Part shown: piece after piece, positions 8,295 through 16,172 of the stretch
How positions within the stretch are numbered: position 1 is the stretch's first letter
Layout of the letters: the number at the start of each line of letters is the position of its first letter
Assembly: GCA_900546625.1 (NCBI GenBank)
Contig: URDU01000031.1
Span: 1-34,696 of the forward strand
DNA from: an uncultured Lachnobacterium sp.
GTDB taxonomy: Bacteria > Bacillota > Clostridia > Lachnospirales > Lachnospiraceae
Length of the DNA: 34,696 nt
Direction of reading: 5' to 3'
The notes under the pieces: generated by a model
What the model was told of the DNA's origin: nothing
What the model saw: the letters and a program-made list of their open reading frames with translations, nothing else
Database searches by the model: none
Made by a program: the position numbers and the translations under genes

Positions 8295-8861
8295 ATGATC
8301 CACAAAATTTCATATTACTTTTCAATAAAATTATCCAGTAACACTGATGAACAAGAAATTCTTCAGTATGGTTTTGAATGCCTTATTAACTCAATAATTC
8401 CAATATCATTTTTTTTACTTTTCGCAATATTACAAAATATAATTTTCGAAACGCTAATATGGATAACATTATTCTTACTCTTAAGGAATTATATTGGCGG
8501 TTACCATGCTTCAACCTCTATTCGTTGCATTGTTTTAAGTACTTTATATGGACTATTCATGATCTTATGTATGAAATATATACATTCAGTCCACCTTTTC
8601 ATTGAAGTTTTAATTTGTTCAATAATTACCATTTACCATATCATTTTTGGAATAATTCTTAATGATAAAGATCTTGTTATCAACTATAAAAAATATAAAC
8701 TCTTAAGCCTAATTATTATACTTATAGAATCTATTTTTATAATCGTTTTTAATTTGAATAGCTGTAGATTACATTTATGTATATTTATTAGTATGATTTC
8801 CGCTGAGTTTCTTCATTATATAGAAAAAATTAAAGTAATTATACGCAAAAAAGCTCACTGA
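8295..8861 (+). CDS. agrB: AgrB-like peptide-processing membrane protease
   Basis: 188 residues with about five hydrophobic segments. The catalytic pair of the AgrB cysteine protease family is visible as His71 and Cys78 in GGYHASTSIRC. AgrB removes the C-terminal part of the propeptide AgrD and helps form the thiolactone or lactone ring. It starts 8 bp after the regulator stop, and its ribosome site (TAGAGG) overlaps that stop. Length and motif are normal for the family. The oddity is what follows: agrD normally lies next to agrB, and here only a seven-codon frame (8937-8960) is found. The gene symbol denotes family, not proven function. Confidence 0.9.
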   Translation: MIHKISYYFSIKLSSNTDEQEILQYGFECLINSIIPISFFLLFAILQNIIFETLIWITLFLLLRNYIGGYHASTSIRCIVLSTLYGLFMILCMKYIHSVHLFIEVLICSIITIYHIIFGIILNDKDLVINYKKYKLLSLIIILIESIFIIVFNLNSCRLHLCIFISMISAEFLHYIEKIKVIIRKKAH

Positions 8862-8936
8862 TTATAAATAAAATTCTATATATTTTTATTTAATTTGATT
8901 CTTAAAAAAGTAAATAAACACGAAAAGGAGAGTACG

Positions 8937-8960
8937 ATGTTTTCATCCCCACTAGCCTAA
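8937..8960 (+). other. Seven-codon frame with strong ribosome site at the expected agrD position
   Basis: AAAAGGAG, a six-base gap and ATG at 8937 make a very good start signal, but the frame reads MFSSPLA and stops. One extra T in the run just after the ATG would open a 41-codon frame (MFFIPTSLTHFHII, then a hydrophobic stretch with PYACMCM) ending at TAA near 9060. That product does not clearly look like AgrD (no acidic tail). It could be a decayed autoinducer gene, a sequence error or a leader peptide. Confidence 0.35.
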
Positions 8961-9077
8961 CTCACTTTCACATAATCTTTTTAGCAACTATCCAAGCCCA
9001 AAAGCTGATACCCTATGCTTGCATGTGCATGACGTTATTCTTAACATTTTCTTTCATTTAATAATAACGTTTACAAT

Positions 9078-9461
9078 TTACCTGCTCATAAACAAGTGCT
9101 CTCTGAATATCTCCCGAAACAGCTTATCGGCACTCCAAAATACATTATCCGGTGTCACGACAGCCTTACATCCGATTGGTTCGATCCCCGCCTTCTTATA
9201 TTCCGCCAGAAAAATATCCATTTGTGACGAATTAATACCTGAAAAGACCAGAAGCTCCGCCGGAAAATCGGCTCCGCTATACCTTGAACCATCCTTTTTG
9301 AATCCGGTTATTCCGGCTATGGCACCGAGCTTCTGTCCGTAATCTGTTTTTTCCACCTGCTGCACCGACATTCCAAGAGTTTTGCACAGGGCTTTTATTT
9401 TTTCCACTTTTTGAGCTGCTACACTAAATAACAGTATTTTTTGTGTCGATTTCTGCTGCAT
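9078..9461 (-). CDS. DUF3783 family protein
   Basis: 127 residues from ATG 9461; the ATG at 9470 touches the AGGAG ribosome site, which is correctly spaced (9 bases) for 9461. The product is a small soluble alpha/beta protein: LLFSVAAQKVEKIKALCKTLG, then AELLVFSGINSSQMDIFLAEYKKAGIEPIGCKAVVTP, ending FREHLFMSR. The FSG, KAGI and K-x-V-x-T-P pattern fits DUF3783, a family without known function common in Clostridia. It is the second gene of a short minus-strand operon, 33 bp after the 56-aa gene at 9495-9665. Its GC content is normal, so the AT-rich block ends just before it. Confidence 0.75.
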   Translation of the reverse strand: MQQKSTQKILLFSVAAQKVEKIKALCKTLGMSVQQVEKTDYGQKLGAIAGITGFKKDGSRYSGADFPAELLVFSGINSSQMDIFLAEYKKAGIEPIGCKAVVTPDNVFWSADKLFREIFREHLFMSR

Positions 9462-9494
9462 TCTTAACATCTCCTACTTCAAGGTTATATGTTA

Positions 9495-9665
9495 CTAAAT
9501 TATCTCATATTGCATCAGCTCGTATTTCAGTCTGCTTCCCTCCATAATCTCTGGTGGGAGCAGTGCCCTTGCCACAAGCTTCAGATCGTCTGATTCAATA
9601 TCGCATCTCTTTAGATTTGCATAGTCTCCGTCTATGGACACTACATCGTAATACCAGGTTTCCAT
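9495..9665 (-). CDS. Small conserved-looking protein, 56 aa
   Basis: ATG 9665 to TAG 9495, preceded by TTTAGGAGGAAAACAC, an excellent ribosome site. The product begins METWYYDVVSIDGDYANL, continues with an acidic/basic helix (RCDIESDDLKLVARALLP) and ends KYELMQYEII. It has no signal peptide or membrane segment. It is followed after 33 bp by the DUF3783 gene, so the two are probably co-transcribed. I recognise the general style from Lachnospiraceae small proteins but no named family. Confidence 0.7.
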   Translation of the reverse strand: METWYYDVVSIDGDYANLKRCDIESDDLKLVARALLPPEIMEGSRLKYELMQYEII

Positions 9666-9699
9666 GTGTTTTCCTCCTAAATTTCATTTTCTAAAGCAT

Positions 9700-9913
9700 C
9701 TACTGATAATTCCAATTCACTTTGTTCTTTGCTTTACTGTAAGTGGAGCAGGTGTAATTGTCCTGTGCATTGGTGTACTTTCCTGTAGGATTACCGTTTT
9801 TGTCCTTCTTTTCATAACCGCCGGTGCTTGATGTCACCGCTTTGCTCATCATCACGGGATAATCTCTCGTAGAGTGCAGTGATTTTGTTTAGTTCCGGTT
9901 GTTTGGTTTTCAT
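9700..9913 (-). pseudogene. Remnant of a large serine recombinase (Tn/TnpX type), broken after the N-terminus
   Basis: From ATG 9913 (ribosome site AAAAGGAGAATCTT) the minus-strand frame reads MKTKQPELNKITALYERLSR then DDEQSGD, the signature start of large serine recombinases including the catalytic-domain YxRLSRDDE motif, and stops at 9812. The shifted frame then carries a different, coherent-looking segment (TGGYEKKDKNGNPTGKY, then YTCSTYSKAKNKVNWNYQ) to TAG at 9700. The recombinase body of roughly 500 residues is missing. This looks like a deletion scar joining the start of a transposon recombinase to another gene's end. Confidence 0.6.
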
Positions 9914-9936
9914 AAGATTCTCCTTTTAAAACAAAC

Positions 9937-9980
9937 AACCAGCTTATCTGTGGTTTTATTCTACCACGAATAAGCTGGTT
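9937..9980 (-). repeat. Hairpin just upstream of the recombinase remnant
   Basis: AACCAGCTTAT (9937-9947) and ATAAGCTGGTT (9970-9980) pair exactly, and GTGG/CCAC extends the stem inward. On the minus strand it is followed by GTTTGTTTT and then the ribosome site of the remnant, so it may be a leader attenuator or the terminator of whatever lay upstream. Confidence 0.5.
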
Positions 9981-10044
9981 TGTGTAAAAATAATTATTGT
10001 CTCACTAATAGGCGATTGATTTACCATATATCTAAACTATCTTC

Positions 10045-10185
10045 CTAATCCACCCAAGCCTGCATCTCGTTATCCAAGACCAACCGGGCATACTCCATAG
10101 GGTTGTCAATGGCAAATAATGTGGAGGATACAACTAGTACACCGAGTAATATTTTCCAGCTAAATACATTGATAAAATCGTACAA
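10045..10185 (-). pseudogene. Possible gene end fragment
   Basis: A minus-strand frame open for about 47 codons up to TAG at 10045. It reads a hydrophobic helix (WKILLGVLVVSSTLFAI), then DNPMEYARLVLDNEMQAWVD. There is no start codon with a ribosome site, and its 5' part overlaps the toxin-antitoxin promoter. It is probably the leftover end of a membrane protein gene cut by rearrangement. Family not recognised. Apart from this and the hairpin at 9937-9980, 9914-10168 holds nothing clear. Confidence 0.25.
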
Positions 10186-10207
10186 AATGAGTATAATAAT
10201 AGTACGA
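10169..10207 (+). promoter_or_regulatory. Promoter and autoregulatory operator of the toxin-antitoxin operon
   Basis: TTGATA (10169-10174) and TATAAT (10192-10197) are 17 bp apart. TCGTAC (10178-10183) and GTACGA (10202-10207) form an inverted repeat bracketing the -10 box, the expected place for binding by the antitoxin or toxin-antitoxin complex. Confidence 0.65.
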
Positions 10208-10224
10208 AGAAAGGAAGTGGTGAT

Positions 10225-10440
10225 ATGTCAATTACAGCAACTGAATTGAAAAATAATCTTGGAAAATATTTATTATTATCTGCAAAAGAAGATGTTTTTA
10301 TCACAAAGAATGGAAAAGTAGTGGCAAAACTGACAAATCCACATCAGGACAGAGTAGAAGTAGCAAAATCCCTGTTTGGAATCTTACCAAAGGATGCAGA
10401 CCTGAATGAAGCAAAAGAAGAAAGGCTTGGTGCAAAATAG
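10225..10440 (+). CDS. Antitoxin of a type II toxin-antitoxin pair, Phd/YefM-like
   Basis: 71 residues. The N-terminal half (SITATELKNNLGKYLLLSAKEDVFITKNGKVVAKL) is the Phd/YefM DNA-binding fold that places a short beta hairpin and helix on operator DNA. The C-terminal 30 residues are charged and probably unfold around the toxin. The ribosome site is GGAAGTGG before ATG 10225. Its stop (TAG) directly abuts the ATG of the PIN toxin, the usual tight spacing. It should neutralise the toxin and repress the operon through the inverted repeat around the -10 box. Confidence 0.88.
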   Translation: MSITATELKNNLGKYLLLSAKEDVFITKNGKVVAKLTNPHQDRVEVAKSLFGILPKDADLNEAKEERLGAK

Positions 10441-10860
10441 ATGAGGATTCTTGCAGATACAAATGTGATAATAGATGCCCTGACTTCAAGAGAGCCATGG
10501 AATAAAAGTGCAGAAGAAATATTTCTTATGGCAGCAAATCATACAATCGAAATGTACATTACTGCAAGTTCAGCAACAGACATCTATTATCTTATAAGGA
10601 AACATTTGCATAGCATAGAAGCAGCAAAGATGATAATGGGAAAGCTTTATTCATTGACTGGAATATTAGAGGTTACAGCGGATGACTGCATGGATGCACT
10701 TGCATCTGCAATCAGTGACTATGAGGATGCAGTTGTTGAAAAGGTGGCATCCAGAAAAGATATGGATTATATTGTCACAAGAAATATAAAAGATTATCAG
10801 GCAGGTGGAACAAAGATAATTCTGCCAGATGATTTTGTTAAACTTGTTGAAGAGGAATAA
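10441..10860 (+). CDS. PIN-domain ribonuclease toxin (VapC-like)
   Basis: 139 residues forming a single PIN domain. The acidic residues expected for metal binding are visible: Asp in ILADTNVIIDAL near the N-terminus, an acidic pair around ISDYEDAVVEKVA in the middle, and the terminal Asp region MDYIVTRNIKDY. Lengths and spacing are those of VapC family endoribonucleases, which cleave tRNA, rRNA or mRNA when the antitoxin is lost. It follows the antitoxin without a gap, so translation is coupled. No frameshift is seen, so the pair looks intact. A 14-bp piece of its 3' end (10831-10844) is repeated at 10888-10901. Confidence 0.9.
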   Translation: MRILADTNVIIDALTSREPWNKSAEEIFLMAANHTIEMYITASSATDIYYLIRKHLHSIEAAKMIMGKLYSLTGILEVTADDCMDALASAISDYEDAVVEKVASRKDMDYIVTRNIKDYQAGGTKIILPDDFVKLVEEE

Positions 10861-10974
10861 TTTTTACCACCAAATCGTCAAAATACCGATTTTGTTAAAC
10901 TCTTTCTATGCTCCATCCTCTGCCTTATTGCAGTCGATTCATAAAAGCATATTATCATTAGAACGTGAAACACA

Positions 10975-11370
10975 TTACAGCCTCCTGCCGCATTTGGGAC
11001 AGAATTCGAAGTCCTCTGTAGTTGTATATCCACAATTGCTGCATCTTTTTATTGTGTTTCCACTTCCATTTTCAAAGCCGTAACCATACTGCGGATTTAC
11101 ACGCTGCAAATGCTGTGGCAATATCTCCACGTCCTCGCCTCTTGCTATCCTGCGTCCTATTTCCGGATCAAGCTCGTAAAGCGCATTACAGCATGTGGTC
11201 TGCACATAGTAGTGCCTGTTCCATTTAAAACACGGAATGAAGAACAGTGACAGCACCATGTATGTCATATACACCTGATACCTGCCATACCTGCCACATT
11301 CATCGCAGGTAATGACCTGATTGAAGTCAAAGTCCTTCCTGCCGTCCGTTATTCCCATCATAAAAAACAT
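10975..11370 (-). CDS. Zinc-ribbon protein
   Basis: 131 residues. Two metal-binding clusters frame the protein: CDECGRYGRY with a later CC pair (TTCCNALYEL) in the first half, and the classic ribbon CSNCGYTTTEDFEFCPKCG at the C-terminus (CX2C, spacer, CX2C). A hydrophobic stretch (VYMTYMVLSLFFIPCFKW) may be a membrane-touching helix. The ribosome site ACGGAGG is eight bases before ATG 11370. It lies 15 bp downstream of the acylphosphatase gene and is the last gene of that run. Similar zinc-ribbon proteins in Firmicutes have no established function. Confidence 0.75.
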   Translation of the reverse strand: MFFMMGITDGRKDFDFNQVITCDECGRYGRYQVYMTYMVLSLFFIPCFKWNRHYYVQTTCCNALYELDPEIGRRIARGEDVEILPQHLQRVNPQYGYGFENGSGNTIKRCSNCGYTTTEDFEFCPKCGRRL

Positions 11371-11385
11371 ATATGATGCCTCCGT

Positions 11386-11709
11386 TTATCTGTGCCATAG
11401 TCCCCAGAAGTCTCCAAGCGATTCTCTCGTATGAAATCCTCGCTCATCCTCAACCACCGGTATTGATTTGGCATCCATTTTCTCTATATTTACATAAGTA
11501 CCCTGACTCACCATGGCAAATACCTTGTCTATCTGCTCCTCTGTGCCCTGTATTTCCATAAATACCGAGCCGTCAGGGTCATTTCTCACCCAGCCTGTTG
11601 CACCAACGCTTTCTGCCGCGTGCTCTGTTCTGTAGCGGAAACCTACTCCCTGCACTGAGCCGTACACTCTTATCTGCTTTCTGATGATTTTGCTGTCGTA
11701 ATCACTCAT
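11386..11709 (-). CDS. acyP: Acylphosphatase
   Basis: 107 residues; the core family is about 90, so the N-terminus has about a dozen extra residues. Hallmarks: RVYGSVQGVGFRYRTEHAA, where the Arg of VGFR binds phosphate, and GATGWVRNDPDGSV, where the Asn of RND positions the catalytic water. The enzyme hydrolyses carboxyl-phosphate bonds such as in acetyl phosphate or 1,3-bisphosphoglycerate in the cytoplasm. The ribosome site GGAAGTGAG precedes ATG 11709. It is followed closely by the zinc-ribbon gene and preceded by the cardiolipin synthase gene in the same direction. Confidence 0.92.
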   Translation of the reverse strand: MSDYDSKIIRKQIRVYGSVQGVGFRYRTEHAAESVGATGWVRNDPDGSVFMEIQGTEEQIDKVFAMVSQGTYVNIEKMDAKSIPVVEDERGFHTRESLGDFWGLWHR

Positions 11710-11809
11710 TATGCACTCACTTCCTAAATAAAACTTAGTTTATTAACTGCTCAAGTTCAGTTATGTGATTTTTTATCTTCAATTACTTGTATTTTAATCC
11801 ACTTTCCGT

Positions 11810-13369
11810 CTACAATAGCCCTGCAAACAGCCTCATAATTGACTGCCCCAGCCTTCGTCTTGCACTTCTTCCGGTCCTGTACTTCTCCGTCACCTCCGCT
11901 GACTCAGTGAAAAGCCTGATAAAATCATCCCTGATTTCATGCACCACTTCACAATCCGCCATAAAACAGCCATTTTCAAAGTGATGATAAAGGCTTCTGT
12001 AGTCAAGATTTATGGTACCGCAGGTTGCCATTATATCGTCTGCCACACTCATCTTTGCATGGCAAAAGCCCGGTGTCCACTCAAAAATTCTCACACCATG
12101 CTTCACAAGCTGGTTGTAGAAGGAGCGTGTCACGCTGTATATTGGTTTCTTATCAGGTATGCCCGGCGTGATGATGCGCACGTCAACTCCACGCTTTGCC
12201 GCAAGTGTCAGCGCATGGCTCATCTCATCGGTGATGATAAGGTAAGGAGTGATAAACCAGCAATAGCGCTGTGCCTTGTTTGCCATGCTGATATAGACAT
12301 CCTCTCCCACCTGCTCGTTATCGAGAGGACTGTCTGCATATGGCTGGATAAAGCCGCTCTGTTTTGCCTCATAATCATAGTGCAGCAGATATTGCGATAC
12401 ATCCACCTCGCGCGGCACCTTGCGCTCTGATGCATTCCACATCTCGAGAAATGCAATGGTAAACGACTTGACAGCATCTCCCTCGAGCCTGATTCCCGTA
12501 TCCTTCCAGATTCCGTATGGGTGTGTCACGTTGAAGTACTCATTTGCCAGATTATAGCCGCCGGTATATGCGATTTTTCCATCAATTACCGTGATTTTTC
12601 TATGGTCACGATTGTTTAAAAACATGTTAAAGGCCGGTGCAACCGGGTTGAACACCCTGCATTTGATGCCAAGCTTTTCCATTTTTTCCGAGAAATCCCT
12701 GTCTATGAAAAAGATTGAGCCCATATCATCATAAAACACTCTGACCTCGACTCCTGCCTGCACGCGCTCCGTGAGCACCTGTTGGATACGATGCCACGAT
12801 TCCTTGTCCTCTATGGCGTGATACTCCATGAAAATAAATTTCTCTGCCTTCGATAAATCGCTAAGCTGCGCTTCAAGCCCCTTTGACGCCTGGTCATAAT
12901 ATGTCACATCTGTGTTCTGATATACCGGATATAGTGCATTTTTTGCCAGATATGTTGAAATTCCCGCTGCCTGTGGCACCTTTTCATACATATCGGATAG
13001 TATGTCTGCGTTTTCCGGCAGACATGGGAGAAGCATGGAATCCACCTCTTCAAACCTTGCACGCATCTTATGCGGTGCGCCGTTTAGTCCGACTAACAGG
13101 TAAAGAGACACTCCCATTATCGGAAATGCCAGTATCAGTATAATCCACGGTGTTGTCATGGATGCGGTCTGCTCACGATTGTACAGTCCGAGCACAAGTA
13201 TGATTGCCAGGATGCTTGTGGTCGTATTTATCGCTGCCGCATATTCATTTAGCCTTGTAAACATATAGACCATGAAAACTGCCTGCAATAATATCGCAAT
13301 CGCTGAAAAAACCATTCTCTTTAAACCATTCTGTGTTTTTTTCGTTCCCTCGTAGGTTTTTTCCTTCAT
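11810..13369 (-). CDS. cls: Cardiolipin synthase
   Basis: 519 residues, normal for bacterial Cls of the phospholipase D superfamily, which joins two phosphatidylglycerol molecules into cardiolipin and glycerol at the membrane. Two to three N-terminal membrane helices are visible (about 19-37, 52-62, 74-92). Both HKD motifs are intact: His256/Lys258/Asp263 in HRKITVIDG and His437/Lys439/Asp444 in HAKMSVADD, each followed by the GG or GTxN piece (YTGGYN, CGTINLDYRS). ATG 13369 has GGAGG eight bases before it. It follows nfo by 66 bp with no clear terminator, so it may be co-transcribed. Confidence 0.95.
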   Translation of the reverse strand: MKEKTYEGTKKTQNGLKRMVFSAIAILLQAVFMVYMFTRLNEYAAAINTTTSILAIILVLGLYNREQTASMTTPWIILILAFPIMGVSLYLLVGLNGAPHKMRARFEEVDSMLLPCLPENADILSDMYEKVPQAAGISTYLAKNALYPVYQNTDVTYYDQASKGLEAQLSDLSKAEKFIFMEYHAIEDKESWHRIQQVLTERVQAGVEVRVFYDDMGSIFFIDRDFSEKMEKLGIKCRVFNPVAPAFNMFLNNRDHRKITVIDGKIAYTGGYNLANEYFNVTHPYGIWKDTGIRLEGDAVKSFTIAFLEMWNASERKVPREVDVSQYLLHYDYEAKQSGFIQPYADSPLDNEQVGEDVYISMANKAQRYCWFITPYLIITDEMSHALTLAAKRGVDVRIITPGIPDKKPIYSVTRSFYNQLVKHGVRIFEWTPGFCHAKMSVADDIMATCGTINLDYRSLYHHFENGCFMADCEVVHEIRDDFIRLFTESAEVTEKYRTGRSARRRLGQSIMRLFAGLL

Positions 13370-13435
13370 CTATTATGCCTCCATTATCTTACTGTCTGTA
13401 ATACCAAAACTCTCCATACATTTTTAGTCACCTTC

Positions 13436-14302
13436 TTATTTAAGAAGCCACTCAATTTCCTCTTTATAAGGAGGGATGGTCTTCTTCGCAGAGCCCTCCT
13501 CGCAAAGCCATGGTGTTTCCAGAATCTTTGGTACATTTGCAAAGGTCTCATCATGCACCAGGCGGTGCAGTGTGTCATAGCCGATGGTTCCATTGCCTAT
13601 ATTTGCATGCCTGTCCTTGTGTGCTCCGAGAGGATTTAAGCTGTCATTCACATGAAATACCGCTATCTGCTCAAGCCCTATCACCCTGTCAAACTCTGCA
13701 AAAACATCATCATAATGGTTCACAATATCGTATCCTGCATCATTTACATGGCACGTATCAAAGCAGACACGAAGCCTTTCCTTCTTTTCCACTCCATCAT
13801 AGATTGCCTTAAGCTCCTCAAAGGAACGGCCTATTTCACTGCCCTTTCCTGCCATCGTCTCAAGTGCGATAAACACATCATCATCATTCTGATTGAGCAC
13901 CGTGTTAAGTCCCTTTACAATCTGTGCGATTCCAGCCTGCTCACCGGCATTTACATGACTTCCCGGATGAAGCACCAGTATGCGGCTCTTCATTGCCGCG
14001 GTCCTTACTATCTCCTTTTCCAGAAACTCCACTGCCAGCTCGTATGTCTCAGGCTTTACGGTGTTTGCCAGATTTATGATGTATGGCGCGTGGACCACTA
14101 TCTCATTTATCCCATGCTCATGTGCATATTCCCAGCCTGCGTCTATGTTGAGCTCAAAGATTTCCTTTCTTCTCGTGTTCTGTGGTGCCCCGGTGTAGAG
14201 CATAAACACATTCGCGCCATATGACGCTGCTTCCCTGGCTGATGCCAGAAACATATCTTTTCCTGCCATGCCTACGTGACAGCCTAATTTTATATCACTC
14301 AT
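13436..14302 (-). CDS. nfo: Endonuclease IV (deoxyribonuclease IV)
   Basis: 288 residues, the full family length. It is a TIM-barrel AP endonuclease with three metal ions that nicks DNA 5' of abasic sites in base excision repair. Visible metal-site motifs: LGCHVGM (start), [68 protein letters not shown] and ILETPW near the C-terminus. All are intact. The IS200/IS605 element inserted about 90 bp upstream of its start may have displaced or altered the original promoter. Confidence 0.96.
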   Translation of the reverse strand: MSDIKLGCHVGMAGKDMFLASAREAASYGANVFMLYTGAPQNTRRKEIFELNIDAGWEYAHEHGINEIVVHAPYIINLANTVKPETYELAVEFLEKEIVRTAAMKSRILVLHPGSHVNAGEQAGIAQIVKGLNTVLNQNDDDVFIALETMAGKGSEIGRSFEELKAIYDGVEKKERLRVCFDTCHVNDAGYDIVNHYDDVFAEFDRVIGLEQIAVFHVNDSLNPLGAHKDRHANIGNGTIGYDTLHRLVHDETFANVPKILETPWLCEEGSAKKTIPPYKEEIEWLLK

Positions 14303-14393
14303 ATTTTTCCTCTATTCATTGTATCTATGTATCTATTATTTCTACTATAGCACTACATCACTAATAACTCTATCTAAATATTGTGAACTACAT

Positions 14394-14486
14394 CGGTAAT
14401 TGAATTACCGAGCATCAGATATATATGGCTTCGCCATACAGATTCTGGGTGCGTCCATGACACCTTTACTGCTACCTTTTTGGGGT
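14394..14486 (-). ncRNA. Candidate omega RNA region at the right end
   Basis: TnpB nucleases use a guide RNA transcribed from the 3' end of tnpB through the right end. Here, after the tnpB stop, the minus strand has TATGGC-GAA-GCCATA (14424-14438) and then the end hairpin (14394-14410). The guide would be the host sequence just beyond the right end (below about 14390). Structure is inferred from position and hairpins only. Confidence 0.35.
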
Positions 14487-15742
14487 TACACAGCTACTTT
14501 TACGATCAGGGGAGAAGATAATCCGGTAACGGATATCTTTTTCTCTTTGCCGCATCCGGCAAAATATTTTCTCATAATGTTATATGCCCCTACTGCATCC
14601 GCATTATATACTGACAACTGGTCCTTATACAATCCCCTGTTTGTTCTGTTACATTTCTTTGCATATTCTTTTGTTACTTGTGGTGCATGTGGGGAACACT
14701 GGCTTGAATATTCTTCTGTCTGTTTCGCAAATGTAATTCCATGCATTGCAAGTTTATACTCCAACATTCCATATATTTTCGCATAAGGCAGTGCATGAAG
14801 TTTTTGATTTGTCACTTTTCCCAGATTCTTATTCCTTCGAATATTTGTGATATCACCAATAATAACCGTGTGGATATCATTTGCTTTACAATAATTCACT
14901 ACTGCTCTGGTCACTTTATGAAGATAGTCGTGAATACAGTTTCGCTTTTTCTTATATACCTTAAGCATATGTTTGGATGGCTTCGGATACTTAATCCCTC
15001 CTGCTGACTGACAGCTGTTCCATTGATGCCCAAGTCTTGCGATTTCTTTATCATATTTCCGGGAGATTTCCAAATATTTTCTTCCGAGGATAAAACTTGT
15101 GCCCGCAGAATCATAACAGGTCATCAGATTGTGGAGACCCAGATCAATCGATAAATAGTGTCCGTTATCCTGCATTTTTTCCACATCTTTTACGTCATAA
15201 ATCACGATAACCTGACACACATTTTTCTGATCCGGTGGATATGTCTTAATCTGTTTGATGACATCCGTGTTCTGGAAAATCTTATTTTCCAGATACAGAT
15301 AGTTGTCACAGATGTCATATGTATGCTTCAGATACTCCTTTAGCTGCTTCGGAAGTGATAATCGTACCCTTTTGCTTCCGGATACATGTACAATTGCATT
15401 CTGCATATAGATAATTGTCATACCGCTTTGTTTAAATCTTGGCGGCTTTGGATTCTGGATGCCTTTACTTTTTATCAGTGCGTAAAATGACTTCCATGAT
15501 TTATCCACAAGCTTGCACACTTCCTGCGCCGTCTGCGAGGGCAGGGATTTGAACCACATATTTCCTTTTAACCGTGCTTTCTGATCATACCAGTCAGGGT
15601 AACGGACCATTCCAAGTTCCTTGAAATTGCGGCGTTCATAGTTACACACGTTCCAGAGTTTAGATGCCGCATAGCACATATGGCCTATGATATTAGACTC
15701 TGTTGTATTCAGTTGAATATCTGTCTTATGTGACAGCAGCAT
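14486..15742 (-). CDS. tnpB: TnpB, RNA-guided nuclease of the IS200/IS605 element
   Basis: 418 residues from ATG 15742, chosen because AAGGAGG lies eight bases before it; an upstream ATG at 15781 lies inside tnpA. The N-terminal half is the helix-turn-helix-containing region that grips the guide RNA. RuvC parts: LSIDLGLHNLM (Asp about 200), VIIGDITNIRR where other TnpBs have the second acidic residue, and NADAVGAYNI near the end with the third Asp. The zinc-binding part is atypical: SSQCSPH then KKCNRTNRGLY instead of two CX2C pairs. The nearest Glu to the second site is in EEYSSQ, consistent with the relocated-Glu arrangement known for some TnpB clades. Length is normal and the frame unbroken. 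Confidence 0.9.
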   Translation of the reverse strand: MLLSHKTDIQLNTTESNIIGHMCYAASKLWNVCNYERRNFKELGMVRYPDWYDQKARLKGNMWFKSLPSQTAQEVCKLVDKSWKSFYALIKSKGIQNPKPPRFKQSGMTIIYMQNAIVHVSGSKRVRLSLPKQLKEYLKHTYDICDNYLYLENKIFQNTDVIKQIKTYPPDQKNVCQVIVIYDVKDVEKMQDNGHYLSIDLGLHNLMTCYDSAGTSFILGRKYLEISRKYDKEIARLGHQWNSCQSAGGIKYPKPSKHMLKVYKKKRNCIHDYLHKVTRAVVNYCKANDIHTVIIGDITNIRRNKNLGKVTNQKLHALPYAKIYGMLEYKLAMHGITFAKQTEEYSSQCSPHAPQVTKEYAKKCNRTNRGLYKDQLSVYNADAVGAYNIMRKYFAGCGKEKKISVTGLSSPLIVKVAV

Positions 15743-15755
15743 GTTCTTTTCCTCC

Positions 15756-16172
15756 TTAATAAGATTTACTCTGATGTTCAATATAATGCCGTATGTTCTC
15801 TTCGGACACAGAACCTATGGTTTCCACATAGTAGGAATGGTTCCAAAGCTGACCTTTCCATAATTTCTGTCTGATTTCCGGGAACTGTTCAAATAGTTTC
15901 CTGCCACTGATTCCCTTTAAATATTTTACAATATCTGTGACAGACAGCTTGGGTGGGGCTGACACAAAACAATGAATATGGTCTCCTTCACCCACTTCAA
16001 ATAAATGGACTATGAATCCCTTATCCATGGCAATCCGTTCTACAAGTTCTTTCAAATACTTTTCAACTTCCGCATTCAGAATCTTTCGCCTGTACTTTAC
16101 CGACCAAACCACATGGTAATTAATATTGTACACACAAGTGCGTGAATGAATTAAATTTTCCTTCATACACAT
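15756..16172 (-). CDS. tnpA: TnpA, IS200-type Y1 transposase
   Basis: About 138 residues. This is the single-strand DNA transposase of the IS200/IS605 family (HUH superfamily). Motifs: HIHCFVS with the two metal-binding His, and SYYVETIG, where a Tyr attacks DNA. The start is uncertain: several ATGs lie in a row (16184, 16172, 16166), and only GGAG at about 16186 resembles a ribosome site; its spacing fits ATG 16172 best. Homologues commonly begin at the MKENLIHSRT position (16166). The 3' end overlaps the region just before tnpB by 14 bases without sharing frame, so both are made from one transcript. Confidence 0.93.
   Translation of the reverse strand: MCMKENLIHSRTCVYNINYHVVWSVKYRRKILNAEVEKYLKELVERIAMDKGFIVHLFEVGEGDHIHCFVSAPPKLSVTDIVKYLKGISGRKLFEQFPEIRQKLWKGQLWNHSYYVETIGSVSEENIRHYIEHQSKSY

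Noticed and set aside
10831..10901. 14-bp direct repeat GATTTTGTTAAACT at the toxin gene end as an attachment site
   Set aside because: Too short and only 57 bp apart, with no integrase nearby; more likely a small local duplication.
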